Source: Rhabditoides inermis (Eukaryota > Nematoda > Chromadorea > Rhabditida > Rhabditidae). Taken from it: a stretch of 64,000 nucleotides of DNA. A program made the position numbers and the translations under genes. Each line of letters starts with the position of its first letter. The first letter of the stretch is position 1. Below, piece by piece: positions 33,701 through 43,848 of this stretch. The stretch spans positions 1 to 64,000 of the forward strand of contig CAWZYM010000456.1 of the NCBI GenBank assembly GCA_963966185.1, read 5' to 3'. The notes under the pieces were generated by a model. That model saw nothing but the letters and a program-made list of their open reading frames with translations. It did not search any database and was not told the DNA's origin.

Positions 33701-35690
33701 TTTCGCCGACTGACTCCGGCTGGCAATAACAGAAACTATCCTCCAGGCGGCGAGTATACGTCTCTTCGATCCACTTCTCGTTCTATCTTTTTCTCTTTGT
33801 CTATCTCTATCTTCCAAAACGGAGGAAAGCGTACACTAAATGGGGGTCAGCGTCACTAAATGAAAGAGCGTAGGCCGCGTCGCGAAGAATATTGGTCGAG
33901 TGCACTCGCGAATTATGGGCGACGCTTCTGCGTAAAGACACGTTGATGCTGGTTTGCAGATGATGGCTGGCTGCATCTGTGCACGCTGCGAGATGTAGTG
34001 GGGTGTGGGATGTGCTCGGTGGGCGGTCGACTCGTCGTCGTCGGCCACTCGGCCAGTGCGCACCGGGTCTCCACAACCGGAGTGCCCATGCATGTGTCGC
34101 GCAACGCGTCCACCAACGTCTTCAGCTACGACGAACATACGGCGCGCTGGATCGTCCTCGCCAAATTGCCTAAGGTGCGTTTGAGACATCGACATTCTCG
34201 TTGTTTCTTCGGTTCTTTTCTTCAGGTGGCACAGGCATTTCAACAATGTCAAGTACAATTAATCACATATGATTAGAGCATGTTCACGGCGCAACGACGT
34301 TGTTTCACGCGCGATTTTGTCTCGGCGTGTGGCCGTCATTCCATCACGCCACGCTTTTCCCGAAAACACGCCGCGTGAAATGATCGCGCGGCAAAAGTCT
34401 CGAATTCGAGAATCCCGAAATAACGCCCGTAGTAGTTAGAGACGTCAGAAAATCGCGAAACAACGCCGCCGCGCGTTCATTCGGGATTGGCGAGAAGAAG
34501 CGACCGGTGGGCCGTGATAATTTGAAAATTAAGCAATTTGTTTCGATAATGTCACATGATTTGTCTCATTTATGAGAAAGGCAATGAGGAGGCCGTGCAT
34601 TGGATGTAGGCGTCTGGGAATGACGCGCGATCCCGAACTAACGCTTTCGCGAATCTCGAATGAGCGGCAGCGTGATATCACGCGTTGCACGTCAGAAATC
34701 CCGAAACAACGCGCGCCGTTCGCGCGCGTGGCATGGGCATGCAATCACGCCGCTCGTTTCTCGCATTCGAGAATCCCGAATCAACGCGCCGCGTTTTCTC
34801 GTTTCGAAATGACGACGTGCGTGATCGCGCGTTGCGTCCTGACCATGCCCTACATATGATATAAACTCCTCTCCAATTTTCCAGGAGCTTGCGCACTAAT
34901 GGTTTTATTAGGATTCCAATTCATGGTATTAGGAACATGAAATAAATTTCATGACCATGTGAACAGTATTCGCCATATTTTATCTATAGACTAGTGAAAA
35001 TCGATTTTCAAAAATATTGTGTTCTAGAACGGTGTCAGCGATAGTGGTCTTTGCGTCAAAGAACTAAGTCGCTTATTTTGAATTGTTTTGAAACGCAGTT
35101 TTCGCAGAATGATAGAGAAAAATATTGTCTACCATTCCCACATGGTCAAGTTTCATGAAAATGCATAATAGCGGAGAGATTTTTATGCGACGACACTATT
35201 CGCACGCCTTCAGAACTGGAGAAATGGAGAGGAGTTTATTTCCTAATACTTGACACAGGCTCTGTACTGCGTGCGTGTGTGCGAGTGGTATGGTCAGTTG
35301 GTCGTATGCGGTCTCAACCACTACCAACCCGCCTCTCATCAGTCTAATGAAGTGCACGTGAGTTGTCGAAACTTTTTTTGAATTTGTGACCATTTGTAGA
35401 TGCGAAATTGCAGGTGTTGAACGAGGGTGCATGGCAGCGGCTGCAGCCGACTCGAACCAGCCACGCCACCGACTACGCTATCACAAGCAAGGACAACGTG
35501 GGTGGTCTGGATTGGAAGAGGGGACACATTCTGGCTGTTTCAGATCCTCTATCTGATTGACGGTTCGAAGGAGACGGCGACTGTGGAGACGCTGCTTCTC
35601 GACAAGGAGCACGGTTATGGATTCAAGACATGTGCGCTGTACACTCTTGTGCACTTCATTCTGATGTGTGTGTATTATATGTTCTATTGA
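30712..35690 (+). CDS. BTB-BACK-Kelch protein A
   Basis: Seventeen exons join in phase (30712-30764, 30814-30886, 30939-31037, 31084-31147, 31366-31441, 31570-31686, 31757-31821, 31866-31956, 32303-32423, 32725-32923, 32993-33092, 33141-33203, 33302-33429, 33960-34174, 35259-35357, 35414-35497, 35544-35690) for about 597 aa, a usual BTB-Kelch length. The BTB part has MCDLELIALGKK, HRNVLAAASPHFDAMF and LLIEYMYTF; the BACK part has SAADCLGAWQLARLHS; kelch-type blades follow (VVGCGMCSVGGRLVVVGH, YGQLVVCGLNHY). Such proteins are usually substrate adaptors of Cullin-3 ubiquitin ligases. Unusually, it ends in a hydrophobic stretch (CALYTLVHFILMCVYYMFY) that could be a tail anchor. Intron 14 carries a hAT-like MITE; the acceptor at 33302 is ttgag rather than ttcag. 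Confidence 0.93.
33496..33752 (+). repeat. About 255-bp MITE-like repeat, copy 1
   Basis: About 85 percent similar by eye to 46521-46772, which lies in a different intron of Kelch B, so the two insertions are independent. Ends resemble inverted repeats (GGGAGATA... against CCTGGAGGATAGTT as complement). Internal landmark GGTAGAAAATCGATCTACC is a small hairpin. Confidence 0.65.
34274..34852. mobile_element. hAT-like MITE in Kelch A intron, about 579 bp
   Basis: Flanked by an exact 8-bp duplication CATATGAT (34266-34273 and 34853-34860). Terminal inverted repeats start TAGAGCATGTTCACGGCGCA on the left and TAGGGCATGGTCAGGACGCA (complement of the right end), continuing to AACG. An 8-bp target duplication with TAGRG ends is typical of hAT elements. 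It is CpG-rich and has no transposase. The corresponding Kelch B intron (about 44230-44315) lacks it. Confidence 0.87.
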
Positions 35691-36790
35691 GTTGGAATAA
35701 ATACATCCAAAGTGAAAGGTACACAGGCGACTTATTTTTGACTCGAAATGTTTGAAAGAATCACATTAACCTAAATCTTGATTTATGAGAAAGAACAACG
35801 AGAACAACGATGAGAAAGAACAACGATTCAAATGTTTCATTTGACTGTTGCAACATTTTATTTCAAACTCAAAATTGGTCCCGCCACGACTTCCATTCCG
35901 TTGAACTCTTCAATACTGCACAAATGACGAAAGAAAACATAATCCCAAACGAAAGGTCACCGTTCACTTACTATATGGCTCAATGCGTGTGTGCGCCGTT
36001 ATGGCGCTGAACTCGCCGGTTCGAGTCCTGCCTACGGCAAATGTTTTGCATGAGTGGTAATGCGCATTCAAGAGAGCTAGTTGCAGAATTAAGTCGCCAC
36101 TGTTCCTTTAAACTTGAAATCAGAAAGTGGTCGCCCGCTTCTCTCTCTCTTCCCATGGTCAGAGACGCGGAGTGAGTAATAGAAACAAGAGCGCCAGGTC
36201 CGCGTCGCGTGCCCGCGATCCATCCGCGTGGGGCGGCTACAGGGCAGACCCCCCCCAATAAGTAGCTGATCACTTGCACTGATCAGCCTAGGGCCCTAGG
36301 TTCAGCTTTGTTTGTCCACACAATTTTTCATACTTCTCTTTTTCATAATTCATGATCGCCAATCATTCTCTCTCAGCGAGTTAGCCAAGGGCTAACTCGC
36401 TGATTCTGACTTTATGAGATGATGAACTGTTTTATTTGCACCAGTTTTCGCGGCGGCCATGAGGGAGGAAGAAGAGCGAGACAGAAGGGAGGGGGAGGAA
36501 CACATCCGTCAAATATCCTTGCCAAAGTATCGAATCCAAGATAATCAGTTGTCATCTTTGATCTGACATGGGAACGCACTGTGACTTCATCATCTACATC
36601 ATAACGTTGCAGACCGATGCTAGCTCTGAGTTCCGAATGATGCGGAGTACACGCTTTCCGATCTGCCATCTCAGGCAGAGCTGCAGCTTCATCCATGCAA
36701 GAGTCGTGCTCTTATACCTCATACCACTCTTCTCCCTGCCCAGATCATGTGATAGAAAATGCAGGCAGAGAGAGAGAGAGAGAGGGAGAG

Positions 36791-36836
<46 letters not shown>

Positions 36837-36963
36837 TGGGTTTGTGTGTGTGGAAGAAAGAAAGAAATCGTCAAGAGGTCATGAGGTGTAGCGTGTAGTG
36901 TGGTCAAAGTGTGGTTTATGATATTATAGTAAGTATGTGAGTGGAATGTGTGGTGTCGGAGGA
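35691..36963. other. Intergenic between Kelch A and GC3
   Basis: No gene supported. Includes a tRNA-like A-box/B-box pair near 35974-36030 (TGGCTCAATGCG and GGTTCGAGTCC) that does not fold as a tRNA and could be a SINE head, a perfect hairpin at 36373-36403 and a GA array at about 36770-36834. Confidence 0.5.
36373..36403. repeat. Perfect 14-bp hairpin with 3-nt loop
   Basis: TCAGCGAGTTAGCC and its exact complement are separated by AAG. Intergenic and unexplained; another fold-back-type sequence in this region. Confidence 0.85.
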
Positions 36964-37254
36964 TCACTTGTTCTCTTCCGGAAACGCGGGATCGTCTCCC
37001 GATAGATCGACGTGGAATGGGAAATCGGCACGAGAGACGAGCCAGTAGGTGCGCTGCACTCCCTTACCCTATAACACAAGTACTGTACTTTGTAAGTTGT
37101 ATATTGTAATTTGTAAATTGTTTGAAACATTTTCACTACCTTGATGTCTAACTCTCCTCGCAGTTTCGTAGTGAATCCAAGATCGGAGTGATGGTCGATG
37201 AGATGGTTGTTGGTGTTATGGGAAAGCTGGACTCGCATCGCTGGAAGAGGCATC

Positions 37255-37299
<45 letters not shown>

Positions 37300-40200
37300 T
37301 GTGAGTGAGAGGGGGGGGAAGAGGAATGTTTGCTCACGCAGTCCAGTCGACTCCATTCTGCTGGCAGTGTTGACAGTGTCTCCGAACAGGCAGTATCTCG
37401 GCATTCGCAGTCCCACTATCCCCGCAGCCCCCGGACCACTGTTGATTCCAATCCGCATACGCAGCGTCTCCGACGGACGGTGCGGGATCTGAATTGACCT
37501 ATGATGATAGATCAATACAATTTTCAGCTTTACAGTGTATGCAACATATTTATATTTTGGCAAGTTGCACAGGCAAGCATTGAACAGACATTTCGTTCCT
37601 GATTATGAGCAAAGCCTGAAACGTATGTACTTTCTTGAATACTGAGTAATGGTTGGTTGGAGAGTAGTGGTTGACCTTGATGGAAGCGACCTCCTGCAGC
37701 ATATGTAGTGCCATGGTGCACACTTCGGCCGAGTGATCTGCCCCGATCTGCATCGGGATACCAGACACCACCATGTACGCGTCGCCTGCAACAGACATAG
37801 TTTCATGCATTCATCCATTATTCATAATAATATTATTACCAAAAAAATACGTTACACTCTTTCACTTTATACGTTTAGGAGCATGCCATGTGTAAGACAA
37901 TGTCGTCCATGTTTGTTTTTCTTTAATCCAGAAACATCCTTGTATCCATTCAAAAAATGAAACGCTCACGCGCATGTTTCATATAGGTTTTACTCTCGCT
38001 TCCAAACATGAATCACACATCACACTGGCTGACCTAACGTAGCGAGTGCATTATATATATATATACCTCTCCCTCTCCCTCTCCCTCTCCCTCTCCCTCT
38101 CCCTCTCCCTCTCCCTCTCCCTCTCCCTCTCCCTCTCCCTCTCCCTCTCCCTCTCCCTCTCCCTCTCCCTCTCCCTCTCCCTCTCCCTCTCCCTCTCCCT
38201 CTCCCTCTCCCTCTCCCTCTCCCTCTCCCTCTCCCTCTCCCTCTCCCTCTCCCTCTCCCTCTCCCTCTCCCTCTCCCTCTCCCTCTCCCTCTCCCTCTCC
38301 CTCTCCCTCTCCCTCTCCCTCTCTCCCTCTCCCTCTCCCACCTCCAGAGGCGTGCTCGTTTGGGATATGGTTGTGAATCCTTTGATATCCGAGAAGTAGA
38401 CGGTACATTCGGAGAACATCTTTGGGGCGACAGTGCGACCTGCCTGGAAAGGAGAGAGAGAGAGAAAGGAAGGGGAGAAGGAGAGCTCCTACTTGCAAGT
38501 TCATACGCTTACCTGCAAGTCCTTCACAATCTTCATCGGCATCATCTGGAAGAGGATTCGCTCCGATTTCACCTTTTCTTGGTTCAGTTCTGCCATCTTC
38601 GCTCTAAAACAAGTCGAAAACGTATTAAAACAACATATAACAGAACAGAAACAGTAAGAATTTTGCCACCTGACTTGCTTGTTCAGCTGGTAGCTCTTGA
38701 TAGCGTAGTAGACAGTGATGGGGATGCTCAATAGAAGGGCGACGGCGACGATGGACGCAGCGGACGCGAGGAGCGAGTTCGAGGAGACGTCGGCCGCCTC
38801 TATGCGCTCCAGCATCGAGCCGATCAGCAGGTCTCGCGTCTGCAATGCGTGTGACAGTCGAGGAGGAGAGGAGTGTGACTGACGCCCTCGACTCGCAGTG
38901 TCCTCTCAGTGGTCAGCAGCTCGAACCACTCCCACGAACGGTCGCCCGAAGTGAACGAAACGTTAGCCAGCGCCTGGATGGAAAGAATATCAAATCAGCA
39001 ACTCTGAATTTGAACGGAGGCTTGCTGACAGGAACGTGATTGAATCACTGAATCACGAACCACTCGACACTGTACGAACCTGCACTGTGAGGTTCTCGAT
39101 CTTCTCGAATACGGTGGCGTTGTCGTTGTACATCCTGTCGAGGTATGTCTTGGCAAGGGTGTTCGAGGCGGCTGCTTGGTTCATGAGACGAGTCGTGGCT
39201 CCTTGGTTGTCTGTGAAGGAGAATTGGAAGAGATCGAGAGAGAGGGGGGATAGAAAGAGAGAGAGAGAGAGAAGACTGACAGAGTAGCATATCTCGCATC
39301 TGCACACTCTTGTAGTAGCCATCAGCAAAGTAGGGAGAGCCGCCTTCTCTCTAAAATTTGTTACTATTTCATTCACACTTGATATGTTTTCCACCTTGTT
39401 ACCCATTGTCTCTGCTGCTTGCATCGTAAATCGCACTGCGTTCAAAGCGCCCCAGAACTCTCCTGCAAATACTGTTCTGATAACTCTTGTCTTGTGATAA
39501 CTCGAGTCATGTAACAGTGATTACTATTACTACAGACCAGAACTAGCTACAGATTACTCGAGTCAGTTGTCAACACACCTTCATTCGATTCGTAGAATAC
39601 CCTGGCTATGTTGTTCATCAGACACTCGATGCGTGGCGTGTAGAAACTGAAAGCGGTTTCGTATCGCATCTTCAGTCTTCATATCTGAGTGAAGTAATTA
39701 TAGAGCATAGAAACAACAGAGCTGAAATTGTTGTCATCTTTTCGGTAATTACATTTGTCCTACACGCTGAAAGGCATGCAGCACATCTAGTTGTGCTTCC
39801 GTTGTTTTATTTTTGTTTTACCTTACGAGTCAGGTGTACTAGATATGATTGAAAACTCACTCGACATTCTCGGTGCAGCTGCCGACTCCGCCCCCTCCCT
39901 CTGTCTGTCCCACCCTCTTCCGATACGACGACAGAGTGTACGCGAATGTATCCGCGTCGTTCAGACCCATGCCACGCTCCTCAAACACATCCATATCGAT
40001 TTATGGTTTTATAAAAAAAAAAATATGAGTGAAAGATGACTGCAAAGTACTGACCTCGGGTGACTGTAGGGTTACGAGAGAAGACCATGTTCTGAAACAT
40101 ACGCAGTTGAAATAGGGTTCGGGTTGACCTTTTTCATTGTACGCATTGTCGCCGGTCGGTCAAACAGAGGAGGTTTGACGTTTCGATAAGACTCATGCAC

Positions 40201-40935
40201 TCACGTAGCCATATCCCATAGGTGGTAATACTAATGGTAATACTCACGCAGCCATAGCCTTCACAGCCTGGTCAGTCTCGTTGCGAAGCTGAGTGAGACG
40301 CGCGTCCACGTCATTCGTCGCACTGAATTGCAATCCCATTTACCTCCATCTAATCTACTCATCTGCTTCTCTCTGGTAGCCCTCCTCCCACCTGCTCCCT
40401 TCCCCTTTGACGTTGACAATGTCCTGATGGGTGTCTGTCCTGGTGAATACTATGCATGTGAAGTCCCTCTCCCTGCGGAGGGAGTTGATCAGGTCGGAGA
40501 TGCGAGTCGACTGGTGCAGGTACAGAGTCATCTTGTTCGAGGTGACCAGCGCGTTTGTCGCCTGCAAGTTGCAATTTCCAATCAGACGTCTACTGTGGTT
40601 GCAGCTTTCTTGAGTAAAAGGGAAAGGGGAGAGAGACGGAGAGAAGTTCGAGATGGGTCATACTACCTGCACAATCATCATAGTGGATATGGCGATGACA
40701 GCGACTATCGGAGGCAGGACGACTGCGACTAGCTTGAACGATTCCCAGATCTGGAAAAGAGAGCTGCATCTTACAAAATATGCACCATTCGAACCCTCTC
40801 TCCCGTTTTCTCGTTCAACCCGAGACTCTTTGCAATGGAGGCAGCCATGGAGATGGAGTCAGCATTGGAGGAGGAGACCTTGGAGGATGCCCGAGATGCA
40901 GCCGACTTCACTCGAGAAAGGAGCGAAGGCTTCAT
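36964..40935 (-). pseudogene. NIT-domain guanylate cyclase GC3, catalytic exon missing
   Basis: Exon-by-exon copy of GC2: start [21 protein letters not shown]1, NIT motif [16 protein letters not shown]2 [20 protein letters not shown], helix [31 protein letters not shown], then [28 protein letters not shown] and the end [10 protein letters not shown]. The 82-nt exon that carries [21 protein letters not shown] in GC2 is absent. A (CCCTCT)n array (38067-38340) sits where this exon and its introns should be, and the donor of the preceding exon has changed from GTGAGT to GTGGGA. Skipping 82 nt shifts the frame; reading on adds a Glu/Arg repeat and then stops. The product cannot make a normal cyclase fold unless the array is an assembly collapse. 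It might still work as a truncated sensor. Confidence 0.75.
38067..38340. repeat. (CCCTCT)n hexanucleotide array, about 45 units
   Basis: An almost pure 6-bp repeat of about 275 bp, unlike the dinucleotide arrays elsewhere. It replaces roughly 21795-22040 of GC2, including one coding exon. Confidence 0.95.
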
Positions 40936-41006
40936 CGCCGGCCTGCAATAGCATTCAAATGTGCGGTCTATTCGATCAGTCTCTTCGTAACCCTTGGAAA
41001 ACGCCT
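40936..41006 (-). promoter_or_regulatory. Proximal 5' flank of GC3
   Basis: Homologous to the GC2 flank just upstream of 28782; interrupted at 41009 by a MITE that GC2 lacks, and further upstream by retroposon relics before homology resumes at about 42135-42410. Confidence 0.5.
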
Positions 41007-41008
41007 TA

Positions 41009-41475
41009 CGAGGGAGGTGTTATAGGTCCTCCACTCGGATTTACTTCATAAGGTAGAAATTGAAAGCCCTCAACCTACTGTTTATCATTTAAAAAAAACT
41101 TAGCTGCCCTCGTTTCGGTTTACGCATACTTTACATAGCGAGTAACAGTCAAAATTTCAAAGTCCAGACACTCGCTGGAAGCAGTCTTCGACGTTTTTGA
41201 CCATAACTCGGCTCTAAATCGATGAAATCTCATATTTCAAAGTTTTTATGAAAGCTTCAATTTTCTATAACTATTAGGGACCCACTCCGATAAGAATAGT
41301 GCAACATACGTATCACAAAATACAGTAATCTGGTATCAACTTCAAACGTAGATTACGGTACTTTAATGGACACGAGGGCAGCTGAATTCTTGATATGTTG
41401 TTGAGAAGATCAAGATCTTTCGAATGGAGACTTCAGATTGTAAATCCGAGTGGAGGACCTATAACATCTCCCTCG
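41009..41475. mobile_element. MITE with 36-bp terminal inverted repeats and TTA duplication
   Basis: The ends are 36-bp inverted repeats with one mismatch (41009-41044 and 41440-41475), starting CGAGGGAGGTGTTATAGGTC. TTA flanks both ends (41006-41008 and 41476-41478). The GC2 flank near 28855-28890 is the empty site. A 3-bp TTA target fits PIF/Harbinger-type non-autonomous elements. Confidence 0.88.
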
Positions 41476-41554
41476 TTAGAAACGTGTTTGGTCGTATTTC
41501 CTTTTTGATATCAGAATCGAAGAAAGTTTCGAAAAGACTGATCTATTCTCTAGA

Positions 41555-42085
41555 ATGAATGAATGAATTTATTACAGAAAAACCTGCGTCACAAAATCAA
41601 AATCACACATAGAAACAATTAAAGTGATAAAATAAAAATACAAAAGTAGGAATACAAAATTCTTCTTCTTTCCCCGCGGCGTGCGGTCGGGTCTTCATTT
41701 TGCCCCGCCGCTGCCGGATGATCGGGCGCATCGACAAGAATCCTTCCCAAGACATCCATTGAGCCGGCGGGAAGTAGCTCATGTGGAAGCAGTTCAGGCG
41801 CGAGGAGATACTATGTGCAAAGCAAAGGAGTCTCCGGCGCTGTCACATCAACAATGGTACTCTAATCCTCTAATGGTCTATGGAAAGAATATCGATCAAG
41901 TATCGGAGAATTATCGATCAAGAATCGTCTTCCGCCACTAACCTCGTCTGCCCAACTGTCTTTCCCCGGCGTTAGCCCATAAGATCTTGGCCCACTGTAT
42001 GCTTCCTATCCTATCATTGTGATTGTGATTGTCATATTCAGCTATAACGATTCCGGATAAACACTTGACTTGACTTGACAAAAGT
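41555..42085. repeat. Retroposon relics in the GC3 5' flank
   Basis: The left end reads (GAAT)n then TTTATTACAG, like a minus-strand retroposon tail. The right end reads AATAAAC-like sequence followed by a TTGACT-type repeat in plus orientation, shared with 9664-9760. The stretch is absent from the GC2 flank, so it arrived after or was lost since the duplication. No intact coding frame. Confidence 0.55.
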
Positions 42086-43050
42086 AGGAGAGGAAGAGAG
42101 AGAGAGAAAGAGATAAGAATAGTTTTTTAACGGTTCCCAAGTACCAATTCCCAAGTATCACTTTCTTCTCGTGTAATCAATAATAATTATTATATAAATA
42201 ATGGAATAATCGATAATACTCACTTTGACGGCGTTTTCTTCGGCATTCTCGCGCGATGTCAATAGCTGGCAGCTTTGCAGCTTTGCTCTTTGCAATATCG
42301 CGCCAGGAGCACACATCCGGATTATGCATCCATTGTCCCGCGTTTCAAATCAGTCAGGTGCTCCGTACTCTTTCCAATATTTGTATATGTGAATGAGCGA
42401 CTGTCGCTTCACAAATCCGGTCGCATTTAATTCCTCAGTTACCTGGATATCGCCACAAATAAATTTAATTTATTGGGAAAGTGCAGAGGAATATAATTTT
42501 CAGGAAGAGCTAAAAAAAGAGATAAAAATATATAATCTCAATTAAACATAATTGTCTTTCAACACAAGGAGCAATCGAGGGAAAATGGAACAATTGACGG
42601 TTCATTCGATGTGTGACTCGGTACGATCAAATATCAGTCTGGAAGACATGAAGATGACTGCATCGAGAAAACTATTCAATAAGACGAAAGTCTTTGATGA
42701 AAAAAATACATCACTTGGAATGAATTTGTTCCAACTCAATCGAACAGACAATACACATGCATCAGAATGAAATGTACCGCAATGAACAGCGCGCCCGTCT
42801 TGTATCCATCATTAGGGGCGGCGCGCAGCGGCGCCCGTTTGTTTTGAGCTGTGACGCGCGCAACACGCCACTCCCAAGGCACACACGATTTCTCTATTCT
42901 AATACAATATACTTAATTAGTGTGCGTTATTTGTTAGAATATCACTTTGTAAGACCTATGAGTATGATTCGTGAAACCAATATCGGTTGCGGCATCCAAA
43001 AACCGCCCTCTCTTGCTCTCTCCCGCTTTGCCACTAAACGTGTTTACGAC

Positions 43051-43081
<31 letters not shown>

Positions 43082-43470
43082 GTGTGCATCACGTAAGCTC
43101 CGCCCACTGCACTTTGCGCTCATTGGTCGCTCGGCTCTCTTGCGTGCGCACTCTGATTGGCTGAGCGCATGCCCCGCCCTTCGTTCACCCACTCTCGTGT
43201 CGGCTCGCCGTCCAGGCCACCGCCCCAGTTTTGGCGCGAAAACTGTGGGGGGAGGGGAGTGTGCGGAGCGGAGTGAGTGGGTAAGAGAGAGAGACGCGAA
43301 ATAGCGCGTGTCAATGAGAGACTGGCATTGGCAGGCGCACGAGCGATTCGACAAAGCAGTGCGTTTCCATATTCAGGATACGTTTTCTAAAGTTTCGAAT
43401 ATGTATACATAACATGTTCGGCACATCAACCTGAAAAACAATTTCTTCGAAATTTGAGAAAAGGACATTC
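42086..43470. other. Intergenic with conserved cyclase flank and a promoter-like GC-rich block
   Basis: The first 350 bp continue the GC2-like 5' flank. No gene is supported between 42500 and 43470. A (GGC)n run lies near 43050-43075, followed by two ATTGG boxes (43122, 43156) and an E2F-like site TTTTGGCGCGAAAA at about 43229-43242. Confidence 0.5.
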
Positions 43471-43848
43471 ATTCTCTTTCGAAAAGTACACGAGTAAAGA
43501 GGAGTGGTTTGTTTTGATCTAATTCAACAAAAGCACATGCATAAAATCTCTTCGCAGCTGACTAAAATTTCAAAACAAACCTGCTCTTTCTGATCGATGA
43601 AAAATATAGTATGCACTATAATCGTGTCATACATTTTGTTGCAAGTTACTTGTTGGGATTAACAGTATCCTGAATACCTGAACTCAACATGCTAACAAGA
43701 AAACAATTAGAGTTTTAAAACATCGTTCGAAAGAGCAGGTTTGTTTTGAAATTTTAGTCAGCTGCGAAGAGATTTTATGCATGTGCTTTTGTTGAATTAG
43801 ATCAAAACAAACCACTCCTCTTTACTCGTGTACTTTTCGAAAGAGAAT
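43471..43848. repeat. Perfect 120-bp inverted repeat with 138-bp spacer
   Basis: 43471-43590 is the exact reverse complement of 43729-43848; I compared all 120 bases without finding a mismatch, and similarity stops abruptly at both outer ends. The right arm enters the last exon of Kelch B and supplies its final codons and stop. Confidence 0.93.

Noticed and set aside
35974..36033. tRNA candidate with A-box TGGCTCAATGCG and B-box GGTTCGAGTCC
   Set aside because: No acceptor stem, and the anticodon stem would overlap the T arm; at best a SINE head.
36373..36403. Bacterial-style intrinsic terminator
   Set aside because: Strong hairpin but no U-tract and a eukaryotic context; treated as a fold-back repeat.
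38034..38504. Frames encoding (GE)n, (RE)n or (SL)n over the hexanucleotide array
   Set aside because: Translation of a simple repeat. Only the short part before it (FSDIKGFTT) is a genuine exon.
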